This document shows, piece after piece, positions 35,890 through 49,975 of a stretch of DNA of 64,000 nt. Numbering within the stretch: position 1 is the first letter of the stretch; each line of letters starts with the position of its first letter. Source of the DNA: Filobasidium wieringae (taxonomy: Eukaryota; Basidiomycota; Tremellomycetes; Filobasidiales; Filobasidiaceae); assembly GCA_001600055.1 (NCBI GenBank), contig BCIV01000007.1, positions 434,001 to 498,000 on the forward strand, written 5' to 3'. The position numbers and the translations under genes were made by a program. A model generated the notes under the pieces. That model did no database searches and was not told the DNA's origin. It was given only the letters and a program-made list of their open reading frames with translations.

Positions 35890-37747
35890 ATGCTTTATCC
35901 TGTCAATCGTCGTTCTTCTTCTCCTCCCTCTACCACCGGATTACTCTACCATCACTCTCAAATCGACGCTCAAGGATCATACTCTCGTCAGAACCCCCGA
36001 GCCAGTAACGCCTTGTTCGGTAAATCCAACCTTCAACAGTCAACTTTCCCGTCACCTCCCCCCGGCATCGTCGCTGCCAATAGATCGATCATGGCCCGTC
36101 CTGGACCTACCAACCGCCCTCAAGCTCAACGACGAACTCTCACTGAACCTACCAGTTTGATCGAGGCTACAAACACCCAGCACTACCGTACTCATCAAGC
36201 TCGACACAGCGTTCCGACTTCCCCTTCAAGGGAAGATTCCGTTCGTCAGACCGAGCCTTCCACTTGTTCTGGTAGTGCTGAGAGATCCATCTCCGACTTG
36301 GAAACCTTCAACTTCTCCCCGTTGACGGAAGCGAACAGAATGGTTGCCACCAGCGTCGCGTTGAGCGCTTTGATGGATGAAGACGAGGAGGCTGACGTGA
36401 TGGATATCGACAAGAGAATCCGAGAAATTGAACTTGAAGCTTTGGGTAACTTCTTGTCCTTGCTAGCATAATCTTTTCTTGATCTAATTCCCTTTTTCGC
36501 CACCAGCCGAACACCGATCGAAACCTTTCGTCTTGTCCGCCATCTCCCGCCACAACAACTCTCGTTCACCTACGCCCCCTTCTGAAACGGGATCTAACGA
36601 ACTTCCAGCTCCTATCAGATCGGATCTTTCAGCTGCTGCTCCCGTCTTCCAGTTCAAGCCAAAGTACACCCTTCCGTGGGAAGAGGCCGAGGCAAAGAAG
36701 GCTGGAATGGACGTTCAGGCCTACCAGAAGAAACAAATGTTTGCTAGTCAGGGAGTCATCTTCAGGCCTGATGCCATGTCGGTCGATACATCTGCTCAAC
36801 CTCAGAGGACGCTTAGTCATTCAAGATCAAGGTCCGATATCCCTTCCGCTATCGTTGGTGGCAAGTCCAATACCTTTATCTTGAACACTCCTACTCAGCC
36901 AAGTGGTTCATTTGCCAAGGATGAGAAGGATGCTGCTTCGGAAGAAGAGGCATTGGCGTTGTTGCCTCCTCCCAGATCGATCACGCCTCTGCCGTTCAAG
37001 CGTCCTTCCTTTGCCGAAGCCATGCTTTTGCCTCCCGTCTCTGTCAACGAAGATGACAAGACTCAGAAGAGGAACGCTATGCCTACTCTAGCAGAGATTA
37101 GCGCTAGGTACATGGCTGCGAGGACCAAGCGATCTGAGACCGAGCGAACATGCTTCGACCTTAGATCAAAGAGGTTTTCTCTCGACTCTAACGATTCTCT
37201 CTCCGAACAAGAGTCTGTCAGCTCGGGCGCTTCTCTTCCTGCCACTCCTCGTAAATCGCGCTTGCCTGCGTTCTTGCAGCACCGTCGATCCAACTCTTCC
37301 AGTTCGGACGATATCATCCTATACTCTCCTACCAAATCCATGCACTTCGACTTTGGTAACGCTCCTCAAACCCCCCAATCCTTGTGCCCCACCTTGAGAG
37401 TCACTCCACCATCGGTGGAGAGTGTGCCTCGAAGCAAGGCGGCGTACAACAGGAACTCCAAGTCGGGCGGCTTTATGCAGGTCATGCTCGAGGACGGAGA
37501 GGATGCAAACGTCCACGGAATCATATCTGAAGAGCATGAACGAAAGAGGCTGGACATGGATATCCTCTCTACCCTTCCCACGATCACCTGCACCCCTGCG
37601 ACCGCTCCTGGAATCGGGATCAGCCCCCTTGCCGCTCTCGAAGCTCAAATCCAGCAGAACAGGCAGGTCGAGAAAAGGCAGGAAAGGGCTCAGTTCATGA
37701 TGTCAACCTTGCAACGCAGGAACCGCGGGCCCGGAGTTGCGGTTTGA
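35890..37747 (+). CDS. Unrecognised Ser/Pro-rich 598-residue protein
   Basis: Exons 35890-36445 and 36507-37747 are joined by a 61-nt GTAACT-CACCAG intron, in frame. The protein is rich in Ser, Pro, Thr and Arg and is probably largely disordered. Folded-looking segments are MDIDKRIREIELEALAEH, the aromatic/charged PKYTLPWEEAEAKKAGMDVQ, and a C-terminal SPLAALEAQIQQNRQVEKRQERA helix, plausibly a coiled coil. Short RRRSNSSSS- and SHSRSRSD-like stretches could be phosphorylation sites. I do not recognise the family. The long leader with upstream ATGs suggests translational control, as in many fungal regulators. Confidence 0.7.
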
Positions 37748-38203
37748 TCGATAGGCGGTGACGCGTTCGATCGAAGGTCGAACGAATAGAAGTCAGCAGC
37801 TGGAGTAATATATATGGGTCATCTGAAACCAGATACCTTTCTCGTCCTGGCTCAAGCATAGTCAAGCTTGTTTGAGCGTATTGATCTGGCCCCTCGTGTA
37901 TAAGCGAAATCGACGCAATTACAGAATCTCTCGTTCCTGTGTAACACCATGTAGAAATCGCAATATGAAATCGTAGTTGTCTTCTATGAGCAACCTGTCA
38001 AAGGTCCAGCAGTCAGGTTATCTCGATCGCCGAGTTGGTCACGTGATGTATGACGTAGTCTGCTCAAAGGGTGTACTTTATCTCAGGACATATCGCCGTA
38101 TCTTTGGATCTAGAGGTTCGACATCTTAACCAGTTCTGAGCAGACCTGCACCCGGAACCATACTCACTTGGAATAGCTAAACATCAGATACTAGTGTTCT
38201 ACA
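37748..38203. other. Intergenic region, YVC1 promoter
   Basis: About 450 bp between two plus-strand genes. It holds the 3' flank of the Ser/Pro-rich gene and the YVC1 upstream region. No further element identified. Confidence 0.35.
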
Positions 38204-41200
38204 ATGCCTAGACTAAGAGGCGGAGACGCACTTCAAGTGGAAGAACAAGCGAGTTTGATGAGCGCTCGTTCAGTTCATCCTCAGCCGGTACGGCCTCCTG
38301 ATTCGATACTTAAATGCTTGTTCATCTGCTCATTTTGCAAACGGAATGATTTACACAGGATACCATCACTAAATTAGTCAAGAGAGTTCGGCTCATGATC
38401 TTAAAGCTTCTACCTGTTGAAGTGGATGCCGACGAAATCACCAACTCTACAAGCTCGATCATCACGCCAGAAGTCATTGATGCATTCGCTAGTGCAGGTG
38501 GCGACTTCAGTGAAGCGATTCCTTTTGCTCTACTCTTATCTCGAGCTCAGTTCTTGAAAGAAGCGAAGCTGTCCCGTAGGTTTAGTGTTGGTATAGTCTA
38601 CTTGTCTATTCTGTTGACATTCCATGCCCCCTAGCTGCGGATTTCGATGAAAACATGTGCCGATCGACGGCAGCAGAAGTGCTCGCTCGAAGAATTGTGA
38701 GTTTGTAGAGGTGATGTGGTCCAGTCCAGTAACTGAACACTGCTCTCAATAGGTTCATACTCTACCCTTCGAGAAGCAAACAAGCGTCATGTCGGCAAGA
38801 TACCGTTGGAGGGAAGCGGACGGAGATATCTCCGCTCCTGTATCCGCACTGGAGACTGCTATCGATCAATCAGCGATTCAATTTTTGAGCTCTTCCGAGT
38901 GCGAAAATGTGATCAACGCTCTCTGGAAAGGTCAACTGGTTGCTCGATATGGAACGAACGACGACGTCGAATACGTTCCCTACAGCAAAGATGGAAGCGG
39001 GAGCTTTCGAGATCATCTGAGCGTACATCGACTACAGGTACCTCGATACCAAAATGTAAGTTTTCAAACTTGGTCCAGAAGATGCATACCTCATCGTAGT
39101 TTTCGATCACATAGCTTTTCTCGACCTGCACCTGGTTGCTCTTCCTGTTCATCTATTCTCAGGCTGTTCAAAGTCCTCTTGACAGCCAAGATCCTACCCG
39201 ATTGTCGGCTTTCGAATGGATCTTGTACCTCATGGCAGTATCTTTCCTTCTTGATGGTGAGTTCTGTTACACCTATCGATCGCTATGGCTTTTTCGCTAA
39301 TATGAAGGTTCTCAGGCACTAACAGGGTATGCGACTTATATACCTTGGTGATACTTACAGCCGTTAACGCATCCTATTCTCCAGCTTGCGAAGAGAGTCA
39401 GACTGAGCTCCAATCCTTGGTCTGCTTTCGGTTTCTGGGCTGTTGGTAAGCAGAGTTCTAGACCTTGCTTTCGCTCGTTCCATGCTGATATTGGGAAACG
39501 CTTCATAGTCGATCTGATTATTCAAGCAACGTTGATGGCTGCATTGGGTCTTCGATTGGGAGCCATCTTCAACCCTAGCGAGGACAAGATGCATTACTTT
39601 CATTTGCGCTCGTTCCAAGTTCTGAGTATGTGTGCGCCGTTGATTTGGATCAGTAAGTAATAAGCATTGTTTCTGTTGTATTTACGAAGTCTGATACTTT
39701 GCCTGGTCAACTTGTTCAGAGTTGATCACTGTCTTTGACTCTATCAAGTAAGTTCCGTAAGCATGACATGCACATGCGTTTGCCTAACAGCGCTGTCACA
39801 GGTTCATCGGAACAATGCAGATTATCGTATTTCGGTAAGTGAACTACAACTAGATCCCAAGTTATTGGCACTAATTCAATGTGTCATCAGAATGCTCCGC
39901 GACTCCGCCATTTTTGCAGTCTTGCTAGCAATTATGGCTGCAGGTTTCCTGCAAGCACTGTGAGTGCATGTGGACTTACTAGAGGTCGACACGCTGATTG
40001 AGATTGTCCATCAGGTACGCTTTGGACGCAGCTGATGGAGAAACTGCTGAAGTCGGAGTCATCTTCAACTCTTTGGCTCAAGCTTTGCTAGGGCGAGTCC
40101 AAGTTGTGCGCAGTAGAGATGTCGACCACTGACAGGTGTATCTTCCTGAAACGTGCAGATCCCCAGATTTCGATACGCCTTCCGAGAGATGTAAGTGATA
40201 CTCTTGGGTCCGACCTGTATCTATGCTGATATTGTGATCTGTGTTTCCAGTCGGTTACCGTGAGTGACAGATGTTGTAATTCCGACAAGACGCGCTGCTG
40301 AATGCTTAGCGTTATGACAGCATTCGGACTGATCATATACTAGTAAGTGAACATTGACCTTGGTGGATAGCATCCAGCTGATTTTGGCTCTTCATCAGCG
40401 GGTGGTAAGATCACAACCTCTTGGATCTCGTCAATCGCGGTTTCCAAGGACTAAGCGATCTTTGTTATCATAGGAATGTGGTCGGGACGGTCATCCTTCT
40501 GAACATCTTGATCGCGCTGTACAACGACTCGTTCAGTCGAATCGAAGAAGATGCTACAGGTAAGCGTATTCCGGCTCTGCGAGGAGGCTGTTGCTGAACA
40601 AGTGTGTTACTGAAGACTACTTTATGAGCTATTACGCGGGAAAGACTGTGAGTTGCAGCCAGTTTGGTTGGCATAGCGATTGACATGACTGACTTGCGAT
40701 TGGTAATCAGATTCAAATGAGTAAGCGTGATGTACCATGATCTCAAACGTCGGTGCTAAAGTACTCATCACTTTCTCGTATTTACAGTCCGTGGCCCAGA
40801 CATGTACTACTACCCTCCTCCCTTGAATCTGGTCGAGATTTTCATCGCGCCTTTGGAGTGAGTGTAACAAGTTGAGGAACCTCTCGAATAGCTGCTAACT
40901 ACGCCTGCCGGATCAGCTGGGTCGTGTCTCCTCGAACTTATGGAAAGATCAACGGAGCGATCATGAGCGTCCTCTTCGCGTTCCCCTTGGCGGGTATCGC
41001 TCTCTTCGAAGCTCAAATGAACGTCAAGCATAGTCGACGTATGCAGCGATTGTTGGGCACGGAAGAGGGTCAGGATGACGATGAAGATGATGAGAGGGCT
41101 CAGAACCCTGAGTGCGGGGACGACGATGAGGGTGATATCTGTCGACAAGACTTTGAACAGTTGATCGCCTCGTTCCCCAAGTGAGTGACCTGACGGGGAG

Positions 41201-41378
41201 ATGATGATAGGACGGGATCTCGAACGCTAACGTGGATTGCCATTGTTTCAGCACCGCCCTTTCTACCGCTGCGGTATTGCAACAACAAATCCTGGACTTG
41301 AGCAAGAAGGTGGAACAGCTTACCAAGCGACTCGAGTCGGAAGGGAGAGTGAAGGGTACTGGAGAAAAGGCGGAGTAG
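38204..41378 (+). CDS. YVC1: Yvc1-like vacuolar TRP cation channel
   Basis: 22 exons give 636 residues in frame: 38204-38287, 38359-38575, 38635-38696, 38753-39055, 39115-39256, 39316-39347, 39385-39445, 39509-39652, 39720-39747, 39802-39834, 39891-39959, 40015-40092, 40159-40190, 40251-40259, 40321-40342, 40399-40404, 40474-40559, 40616-40647, 40711-40720, 40788-40857, 40917-41180 and 41252-41378. Diagnostic blocks are TITKLVKRVRLMILKLLPVEV, SPADFDEN, LFLFIYSQAVQSPLD, FRMLRDSAIF, LGSPDFDTPSERFGYPFGL and ILLNILIALYND. The last includes the pore-following helix. Yvc1 releases calcium from the vacuole after stretch or osmotic shock. The acidic EEGQDDDEDDE tail may bind calcium, and a short coiled coil (LDLSKKVEQLTKRLE) ends the protein. 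The intron at 40093 uses a GC donor. Confidence 0.93.
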
Positions 41379-41599
41379 CGAGATGGCGAGCGAGACAGGC
41401 GTGGACGTCTGGGAAAGGACTCCGACCGCGATCGTAGGGTTGTCGTCATGATTGTGATCGTCTTTTTTTTTGCTACATATACACGAATAGATGTGCACCG
41501 AGGTGACAGATGACGAGCGGCCTGTCCAGATGGTTGTCGGATCGTTCTCATCCATCCGCGAAAACCAACACTCCCTGTCCTCGCTCCATGCGCCCTCGT

Positions 41600-42496
41600 C
41601 TATCGCCTAGCGAACGGAATCCTCATCCCACTCAAGAGCGCCCTGGCCTGATCCTGAGCACCCTTGCCTTTACAATTCGTGACGAACTGTAAATGAAACC
41701 CATGTAACCTCGGGTAACTCTCCAAATTCGTCTCGATCTGGGGGAAGAGTCCCATGGCCTGAGCGTCCAATCCGAACGCGACCACGCCGGAGGTAGCGGA
41801 GGGTGAGTTCTTATTGGCCGACTGCGCGGGGAGGGGGACCCCGGGGAATTCCCGTAACCTGGGCAAGACGAAATCGACGAGGGATTGGATGAAGTCGTAC
41901 ATCCCTTGACCCTTCAGTTCGACCTTTACCGCCACGGGCATGCCTGCTCGGAGTTTAAAGGCGGCGGCGCCGGATTTGGAGCTTATTATTTGGACGCCCG
42001 AGGAACCTCTTCGTCCACCCCCTTGATGGGTCTCACCCGAGATGGAACGGAGGGCCATGATGGCCGGTAATAGGGAAGGTTTATGACCGATGGATTCCTT
42101 GATCATCGTGTGGATCACGACGCTCTCCAGCTTGGGGATCGTCGAGGTGGAAGGGAGCGGGGTACGCGGTTTGAGAGGTCGGTTCCCACGGGGGGGAGAG
42201 GCAGGTCGGTTCAATTCGTAAGGGTTCAAATCCGTCTCCAACCTTCCCGTCCCGTTCGTCAGATCCATCTTCCTCCCCTGTGTCGAAGCGTGGCTATGGT
42301 CGTACGTCATGTAGAGGAGATCATCGAGTAGGGTGTTGTGATAGTGGTCTTGGTAGCGGGAAGGATGAGTCGGACCTAGTTCGATCTCCGGTAGACGGGT
42401 GGAGGTAGAGGCCGTACGGAGAAAGGTGCGGGTGAGGGGAGCGGGGTGGGGAGTCTTGAGGATGGTTTGACGTAGGGATTGAGTGATGGTGTTCAT
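41600..42496 (-). CDS. MRPL7: Mitochondrial large-subunit ribosomal protein uL5m (Mrpl7)
   Basis: A single 298-residue exon. The N terminus is basic and Ser/Thr/Arg-rich without acidic residues ([20 protein letters not shown]), fitting a mitochondrial import signal. The uL5 core is seen in [60 protein letters not shown] and [14 protein letters not shown]. The ending [31 protein letters not shown] matches the C-terminal block of bacterial and mitochondrial L5. uL5 sits in the central protuberance of the large mitoribosomal subunit. The ATG at 42496 is chosen because it is the first in frame. It converges on YVC1 with a T-run between them (about 41463-41471). Confidence 0.9.
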   Translation of the reverse strand: MNTITQSLRQTILKTPHPAPLTRTFLRTASTSTRLPEIELGPTHPSRYQDHYHNTLLDDLLYMTYDHSHASTQGRKMDLTNGTGRLETDLNPYELNRPASPPRGNRPLKPRTPLPSTSTIPKLESVVIHTMIKESIGHKPSLLPAIMALRSISGETHQGGGRRGSSGVQIISSKSGAAAFKLRAGMPVAVKVELKGQGMYDFIQSLVDFVLPRLREFPGVPLPAQSANKNSPSATSGVVAFGLDAQAMGLFPQIETNLESYPRLHGFHLQFVTNCKGKGAQDQARALLSGMRIPFARR

Positions 42497-43399
42497 CCTG
42501 AAGGAGTTCACGGTGGGGAGTGGGGTCTGGTGAGTGAGTTCAGTGATTCTGATCTCGACTTTCCTTTTTGAACGTTCCCTTTCGAACTTTCGTCTCGACC
42601 TGAGCGATCACGGTTGACGATTCATTCAGGTTAGAGGACGGACAGGGAGGATACGCTCATGTCCGTGGTACGGTATAGCGACGCGTATCCGATCAGGCTC
42701 GGGCAAAGGTGCGTGGTGGGTCGTTGTTGACAAAAAGGGTCCGGTTGCACCGGTTGATCGAATGGTTTTCGATAGAGTTGTGGTCCAAGGGAATGACATA
42801 GCGTGTGGCTGACCCAGCATACAGCCATGGAAGGACCGGACCAGGCAGGTGTACCAAGAATTATACATCGTGATGAGATGAAACCTGGCTGTGCAGAGTA
42901 GTGTCCTTTGTTTTTGCCTGGCAAGCACCGTCACGGGCGAAGGTTCGGGGTATATCGTGACGAGAGAAATGCCAAGACCGGTTCGTTCCGCGTGAATTGT
43001 TTGTGTTGAGAAGGGGAAAGCCAAGGGAACAGGAGAGAGATTTATAACATCGACACAGCGCAGGTCTGTTACTGCCGTTGCTACTGCTGCTGCTGCTGCT
43101 ATACTACTACTACTACGCTACACTAGCTACTATAGCTACAGCTACTACGACTGACTACCACCTACCACGCGCAACACACACACACGCACTGACCTGCTGT
43201 GAGTATCATCCTTTACTCGCATTCTCCTTGTTTCACCCCGTCGATCATCCATCGCCACACGCTTACACGCTCTTTGTATCATCACATCAGATCGAAAGTA
43301 ATACACCCACACACTCTTTAACTGTCCCCACTACCACCGCCACAGCGCACTCAGACGTACAGGCAGCACCGCCTACCACCGCCCACCACCACCACCCCC
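42497..43399. promoter_or_regulatory. Divergent promoter region with trinucleotide repeats
   Basis: About 900 bp between MRPL7 (minus) and the GMC oxidoreductase (plus). A TATA-like TTTATAAC is at about 43040. It is followed by CTG and CTA trinucleotide runs (43082-43120) and an ACAC-rich, CCACC-rich leader before the ATG at 43400. No coding sequence is supported. Confidence 0.45.
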
Positions 43400-46192
<2,793 letters not shown>

Positions 46193-46743
46193 GGACCTCA
46201 CATGTTTGAGAGCGCATGAACGCTAAACGTTGAACGTTTCCTCCGGCTCGGCTGATACATACCCCCGCTTGCATATGATTGGCTTTTTTAACGATCATAC
46301 TGATGACATCTCACGTCGACTCTGATCATTCGATCCCCTTTCTCTCTTGATGTATATCTCAAAATGACGACTCTAGGTAGATGCATCAAATCACATTCAT
46401 TTGGACTTTTCGGCCATCGCGTAAGGCAGCGGAGTTGTTGTCTTGCTTTTACAAGAGCGTATTTCAGAATCGTATACAAGGTCCTCGTCGTCAATCATCA
46501 TATCACAGTCATCATAAGTAGTTCGTTAATAAGAAAATATATATGGCCTAGCATCGAAGGGCAAAACGTTCTGCGCCTATTCAACGGGCGTAGATTACCT
46601 AGAGAGGTCGTCCTCGAATCGAAACCCGGTGATCGACGCGACTGGGACTCCTTCACGTGCGGCCTGGGTTTGTACAAGGTTGTAGTTGATTCTAGTGAAG
46701 GACAGGTTAGAACATGTTGTAGCAGAATCGCATGAGACAAGAC
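46193..46743. other. Convergent intergenic region
   Basis: About 550 bp between the stop codons of the GMC gene (plus) and the bHLH gene (minus). A TATATATGG stretch occurs near 46538. Nothing coding or repeated is evident. Confidence 0.35.
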
Positions 46744-48086
46744 CTACTGGCGAAGACGCTGACACTCGACCGCGAGCTCATCGTGGGCCGTTTGTAATCG
46801 CTGGTGTGCCGCTGCTCGGGCGCGAGGGGGAATCAGCGACGTGCGTAAGGAAACAAGCAACCAGTCCGTACCTTGCAGGGAACCTATAAACTCGATCGCT
46901 GTTCCCCATATCAAAAGCAAGTCAATTCGTCCGTTCCACAGGACCGATCCGGTTTCACTCACTTCTATCCAAGGTCAAGGTCTTACTGGGTCTCTGATTG
47001 CTAGGTGGCAAAACGGCCCTCAAGGCGTCGAACCCGTCCTTCTGTTCATCACGCCTTCTCTGTTCGGATTCTATTCTCGCTCGTCTGGTCGTATCTCTGA
47101 CCTCTTCTGTGGATCTTCTGTAGACGCACAAGGGACCGATCAAAGCGTGTCAGACTTTGTTCATTCCCTGATGAGCGGGTCATCCGAGCTGACCTGACAT
47201 TCCCCCCTCCTTGAACGCCTTGTCTACTCCTAGGTCTGTCCCCGACCAACGGACTCTTCCCTCGAACGTAAACCTGGGGATATCCTCCCCCAGTACTTCC
47301 CCTCCTTCTGACCTGATTCTGAAGGTTGATACTGATTTCTTTCGTGGGGGATATGGCGGAAGGAGATCGGGACGATCGGTGTGATTTGGTCGGTGGGGGA
47401 AACGGGGCGTCGCTCTCCGAAGGTGAAGGCGGCATACGATGTAACATATCTACCATCATCCCAAATCAATTCGTCTCGATCGAATCAGCTTTCCCTCATC
47501 TCGCTAGCTTTTTGCGTATCAGCGAGAAGGAACTTACCAAACTCATGCACCTGATACCCCTTCAAGCTAGAACCCCCCGATCCAGTACGGATATGACTAG
47601 GCCTAGAGTAACTCGATGCCAGTTGAAAGGGATCAAAGTCCGGAGGAGGGTTGTAAGAAGGAAGCTGCGCTAGTTGAGAGAAAGTCGGGGCTAAATCGGA
47701 GGAGCGTTTCAGTTGAGGCTCATTCGAAGCTGAGGATGTCATACCTGATCCGACTACGGTTTCGCCTTCCGTTCTCCTACCGTAGTCCATACTTGTACTG
47801 CTTGATTGAATCCATTGCCTGTCCCTCCCGCCATCGGATGTGGTAGTTCTGGCGGGGCGTGAGGTGGAGAGGATGAGAGGGGGAGGTGGACGGTCAAGTT
47901 GTTCGGTCTGGAAGATCGGATCGAGATCTGGAAAGATATCGATAGGGTCGGAAACGTCCACCAGGTATCGATCAACTGGAGACAAGGCAAGAGAATGAGG
48001 TAAAAGTGATACGGACTTATTTGTTCCAGGTTAACTAGATTAGGAGGAGGAGGCGTATCGATCAATCGGTGAATCTTGGACTCCAT
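46744..48086 (-). CDS. bHLH (probably bHLH-zip) transcription factor
   Basis: Six exons: 48086-48017, 47975-47538, 47449-47194, 47117-46963, 46898-46872 and 46814-46744, giving 338 residues in frame. The N-terminal 230 residues are Ser/Pro-rich, with QLDRPPPPLILSTSRP and SHRSSRSPSAISPTKE. The basic region and helix 1 are RRARIESEQRRRDEQKDGFDALRAVLP. The E-x-x-R-R spacing of the Glu and Arg residues is that of E-box binders. A loop (PSNQRPSKT) and helix 2 (LTLDRTIEFIGSLQ) follow. The protein ends in a heptad-like AAHQRLQTAHDELAVECQRLRQ, suggesting a zipper. It would act as a dimer in the nucleus; target genes are unknown. Confidence 0.85.
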
Positions 48087-49975
48087 GGTCCGTCGTTCGT
48101 CAAGTTCGTCTTGAATCGAATCGTCTTACGGCTATTTTTGGGTGTGACCGCTATTGTGTATTTCGATTCCAAGGATAAGAAGAGGGTGTATGTTCCTTTA
48201 ATCGTTATACTGGTACCGTACGTCGTTAGTTGAGGAGCGAAGAGGTCAGGTCAGCGCTGGGGGAGGCAAGTGGCGTACGTCCTGATCCCACCACGTTCTT
48301 CGGGCTTCCTGAGCTTGGCTGGCTGTGCAACCCGATTATGTATCAAGCCTGAAGACCACAGAGATTTGAGAAACACAGTATGGATGGCTTCAAGGACAGG
48401 GGAACTTGTCGATTTGATGGTATCTAACGGAATTGAACGTGTTCCATTGGCCGATATCGCCTCGCAGGACACAGGGCAACTGGCAACTGGCAACTGGCCC
48501 GCTCGACAGACTCGTTCGACCCGAATTCCAAGTCAACCAAAACCGATGATCATCCCTCGTTCCCAAATCCAACACTTCCGATGTCCGATGACCCGAAAAA
48601 GAAGGGCCCTCGGGTGTGAGAGCCTGTTCTAGCGTGAGTGACACATGTGCCATCTAGCCGAGTCACTCTCTTGTGCCACCTGCACGGGGAGGGCGCAGTA
48701 TGGTGCGGCCACTATCTGAGTGAGGTAGAAAGGATGATCCAGGGCACGATCTTCGTTTCCCATAGAACAGGCTGCGCTCGTCGTGGGTTGCGCGGGCGTA
48801 GAATTCAGAACGACCGTGTGGTGTGAGCCGATGATGACATGTCACATAGACGGGATTCTGCCTGTGCACCGTGGCCCATGAGAACAAGAAGGAGGATCTG
48901 CACGACGAGTAGAAGCTTGGACGCGCTAGACGATCGACGTTTCGTGACAAACAGATCCGCGTTTCACGCTAAGAACGTCAGAACAAAAGACATCTTCCTC
49001 CGCGTCGCGTTCCAAACCGTGAGCGGGGCATCGTCTGATCGTCCCTTTTGTACGGTGACAATGCTGGAACAGGCTTTCAAAGTGGTCGAACATACGCTTG
49101 TCTCGTGTCGGACACTTCAGCAATCACCGTGTTCTTATCGTCCGAGCACTGTTTCAGAAACTAAACGAGCCGGATTCATGAACCGCTGGACGCCCGACAC
49201 CGCTCAGCCCCCTGAGCCACAGGGTGGTCCGCCGACCCCTGTTTCATCACCCTTGCATGTACCTTCTACTACCTCAGAGACTCCCGAGGAGGTAGTGCTT
49301 GACGTCACGAAGCTCGACTCCATGGACGGGCAGTCCAGTCTAACATCAAAGCGTCAAGATGCCACCAAGAAGCTGCAGTCGAAGGTGGAAGTTTGCATAG
49401 GTTTATAGGTTCGGGAACAGAGAACGAATGAGGATGACACGATCCACACATACCAGGACACCCATGAAGATGACACGTCGAGTGCTAACGAACAATTTTA
49501 CAAATATTGGTTATGAAATAAAGGCCGACGTAGAGCATGGTAACTCGTACAGCGACATGACAACACGCAGAGAGGGAGAGTTGGGAATACATGCGAAAAA
49601 GTACAGATCGAGGCGAGTCGGGCACGGATAAGGAGAAATAGAGAGAGAGAGAGAGGGACGTCATGGAGGTCCGGCAGAGAGGAACAAAGTCGTGGCTTCC
49701 AGAAAGACGACCCCCGGATGATCATCGATCGTGATCGTAATCGCCCGCAAGTCCCTCTCGATGCCCGTATAGACCGTTTGTGTAGTGCAAGGTGGTCGAG
49801 CAAGTGAATGTCGTATAATCAGAAAGATGCAAATATGAAACCCCTAGGAGAAAAGTATGGCGGAGACCCCGGGACCGGAACGCGTGGGCGAGTAGAGAAA
49901 GAGCGGATGGTATCCATGAATGATACCTTTTTGGATGGGCGTTTGTGAAGGAGGAGATGACACTGAAAAATGAAT
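48087..49975. other. Intergenic region, bHLH promoter and weak small ORF
   Basis: About 1.9 kb. It holds the 5' flank of the bHLH gene and the 3' flank of the CCCH gene. A GA repeat (about 49638-49655) and one small open frame, listed separately, are the only notable items. Confidence 0.35.
49178..49408 (+). CDS. Possible small protein, 76 codons, weak support
   Basis: An open frame from an ATG at 49178 encodes a Pro/Ser/Thr-rich start (DTAQPPEPQGGPPTPVSS) and a charged end (LTSKRQDATKKLQSKVEV). The frame stays open upstream to 48839, but composition there is irregular. No known motif is seen and no splice sites clearly extend it. It may be real or chance. Confidence 0.2.
   Translation: MNRWTPDTAQPPEPQGGPPTPVSSPLHVPSTTSETPEEVVLDVTKLDSMDGQSSLTSKRQDATKKLQSKVEVCIGL

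Noticed and set aside
49638..49655. GA dinucleotide run
   Set aside because: A short simple repeat near the 3' flank of the CCCH gene; too short to call a functional element.
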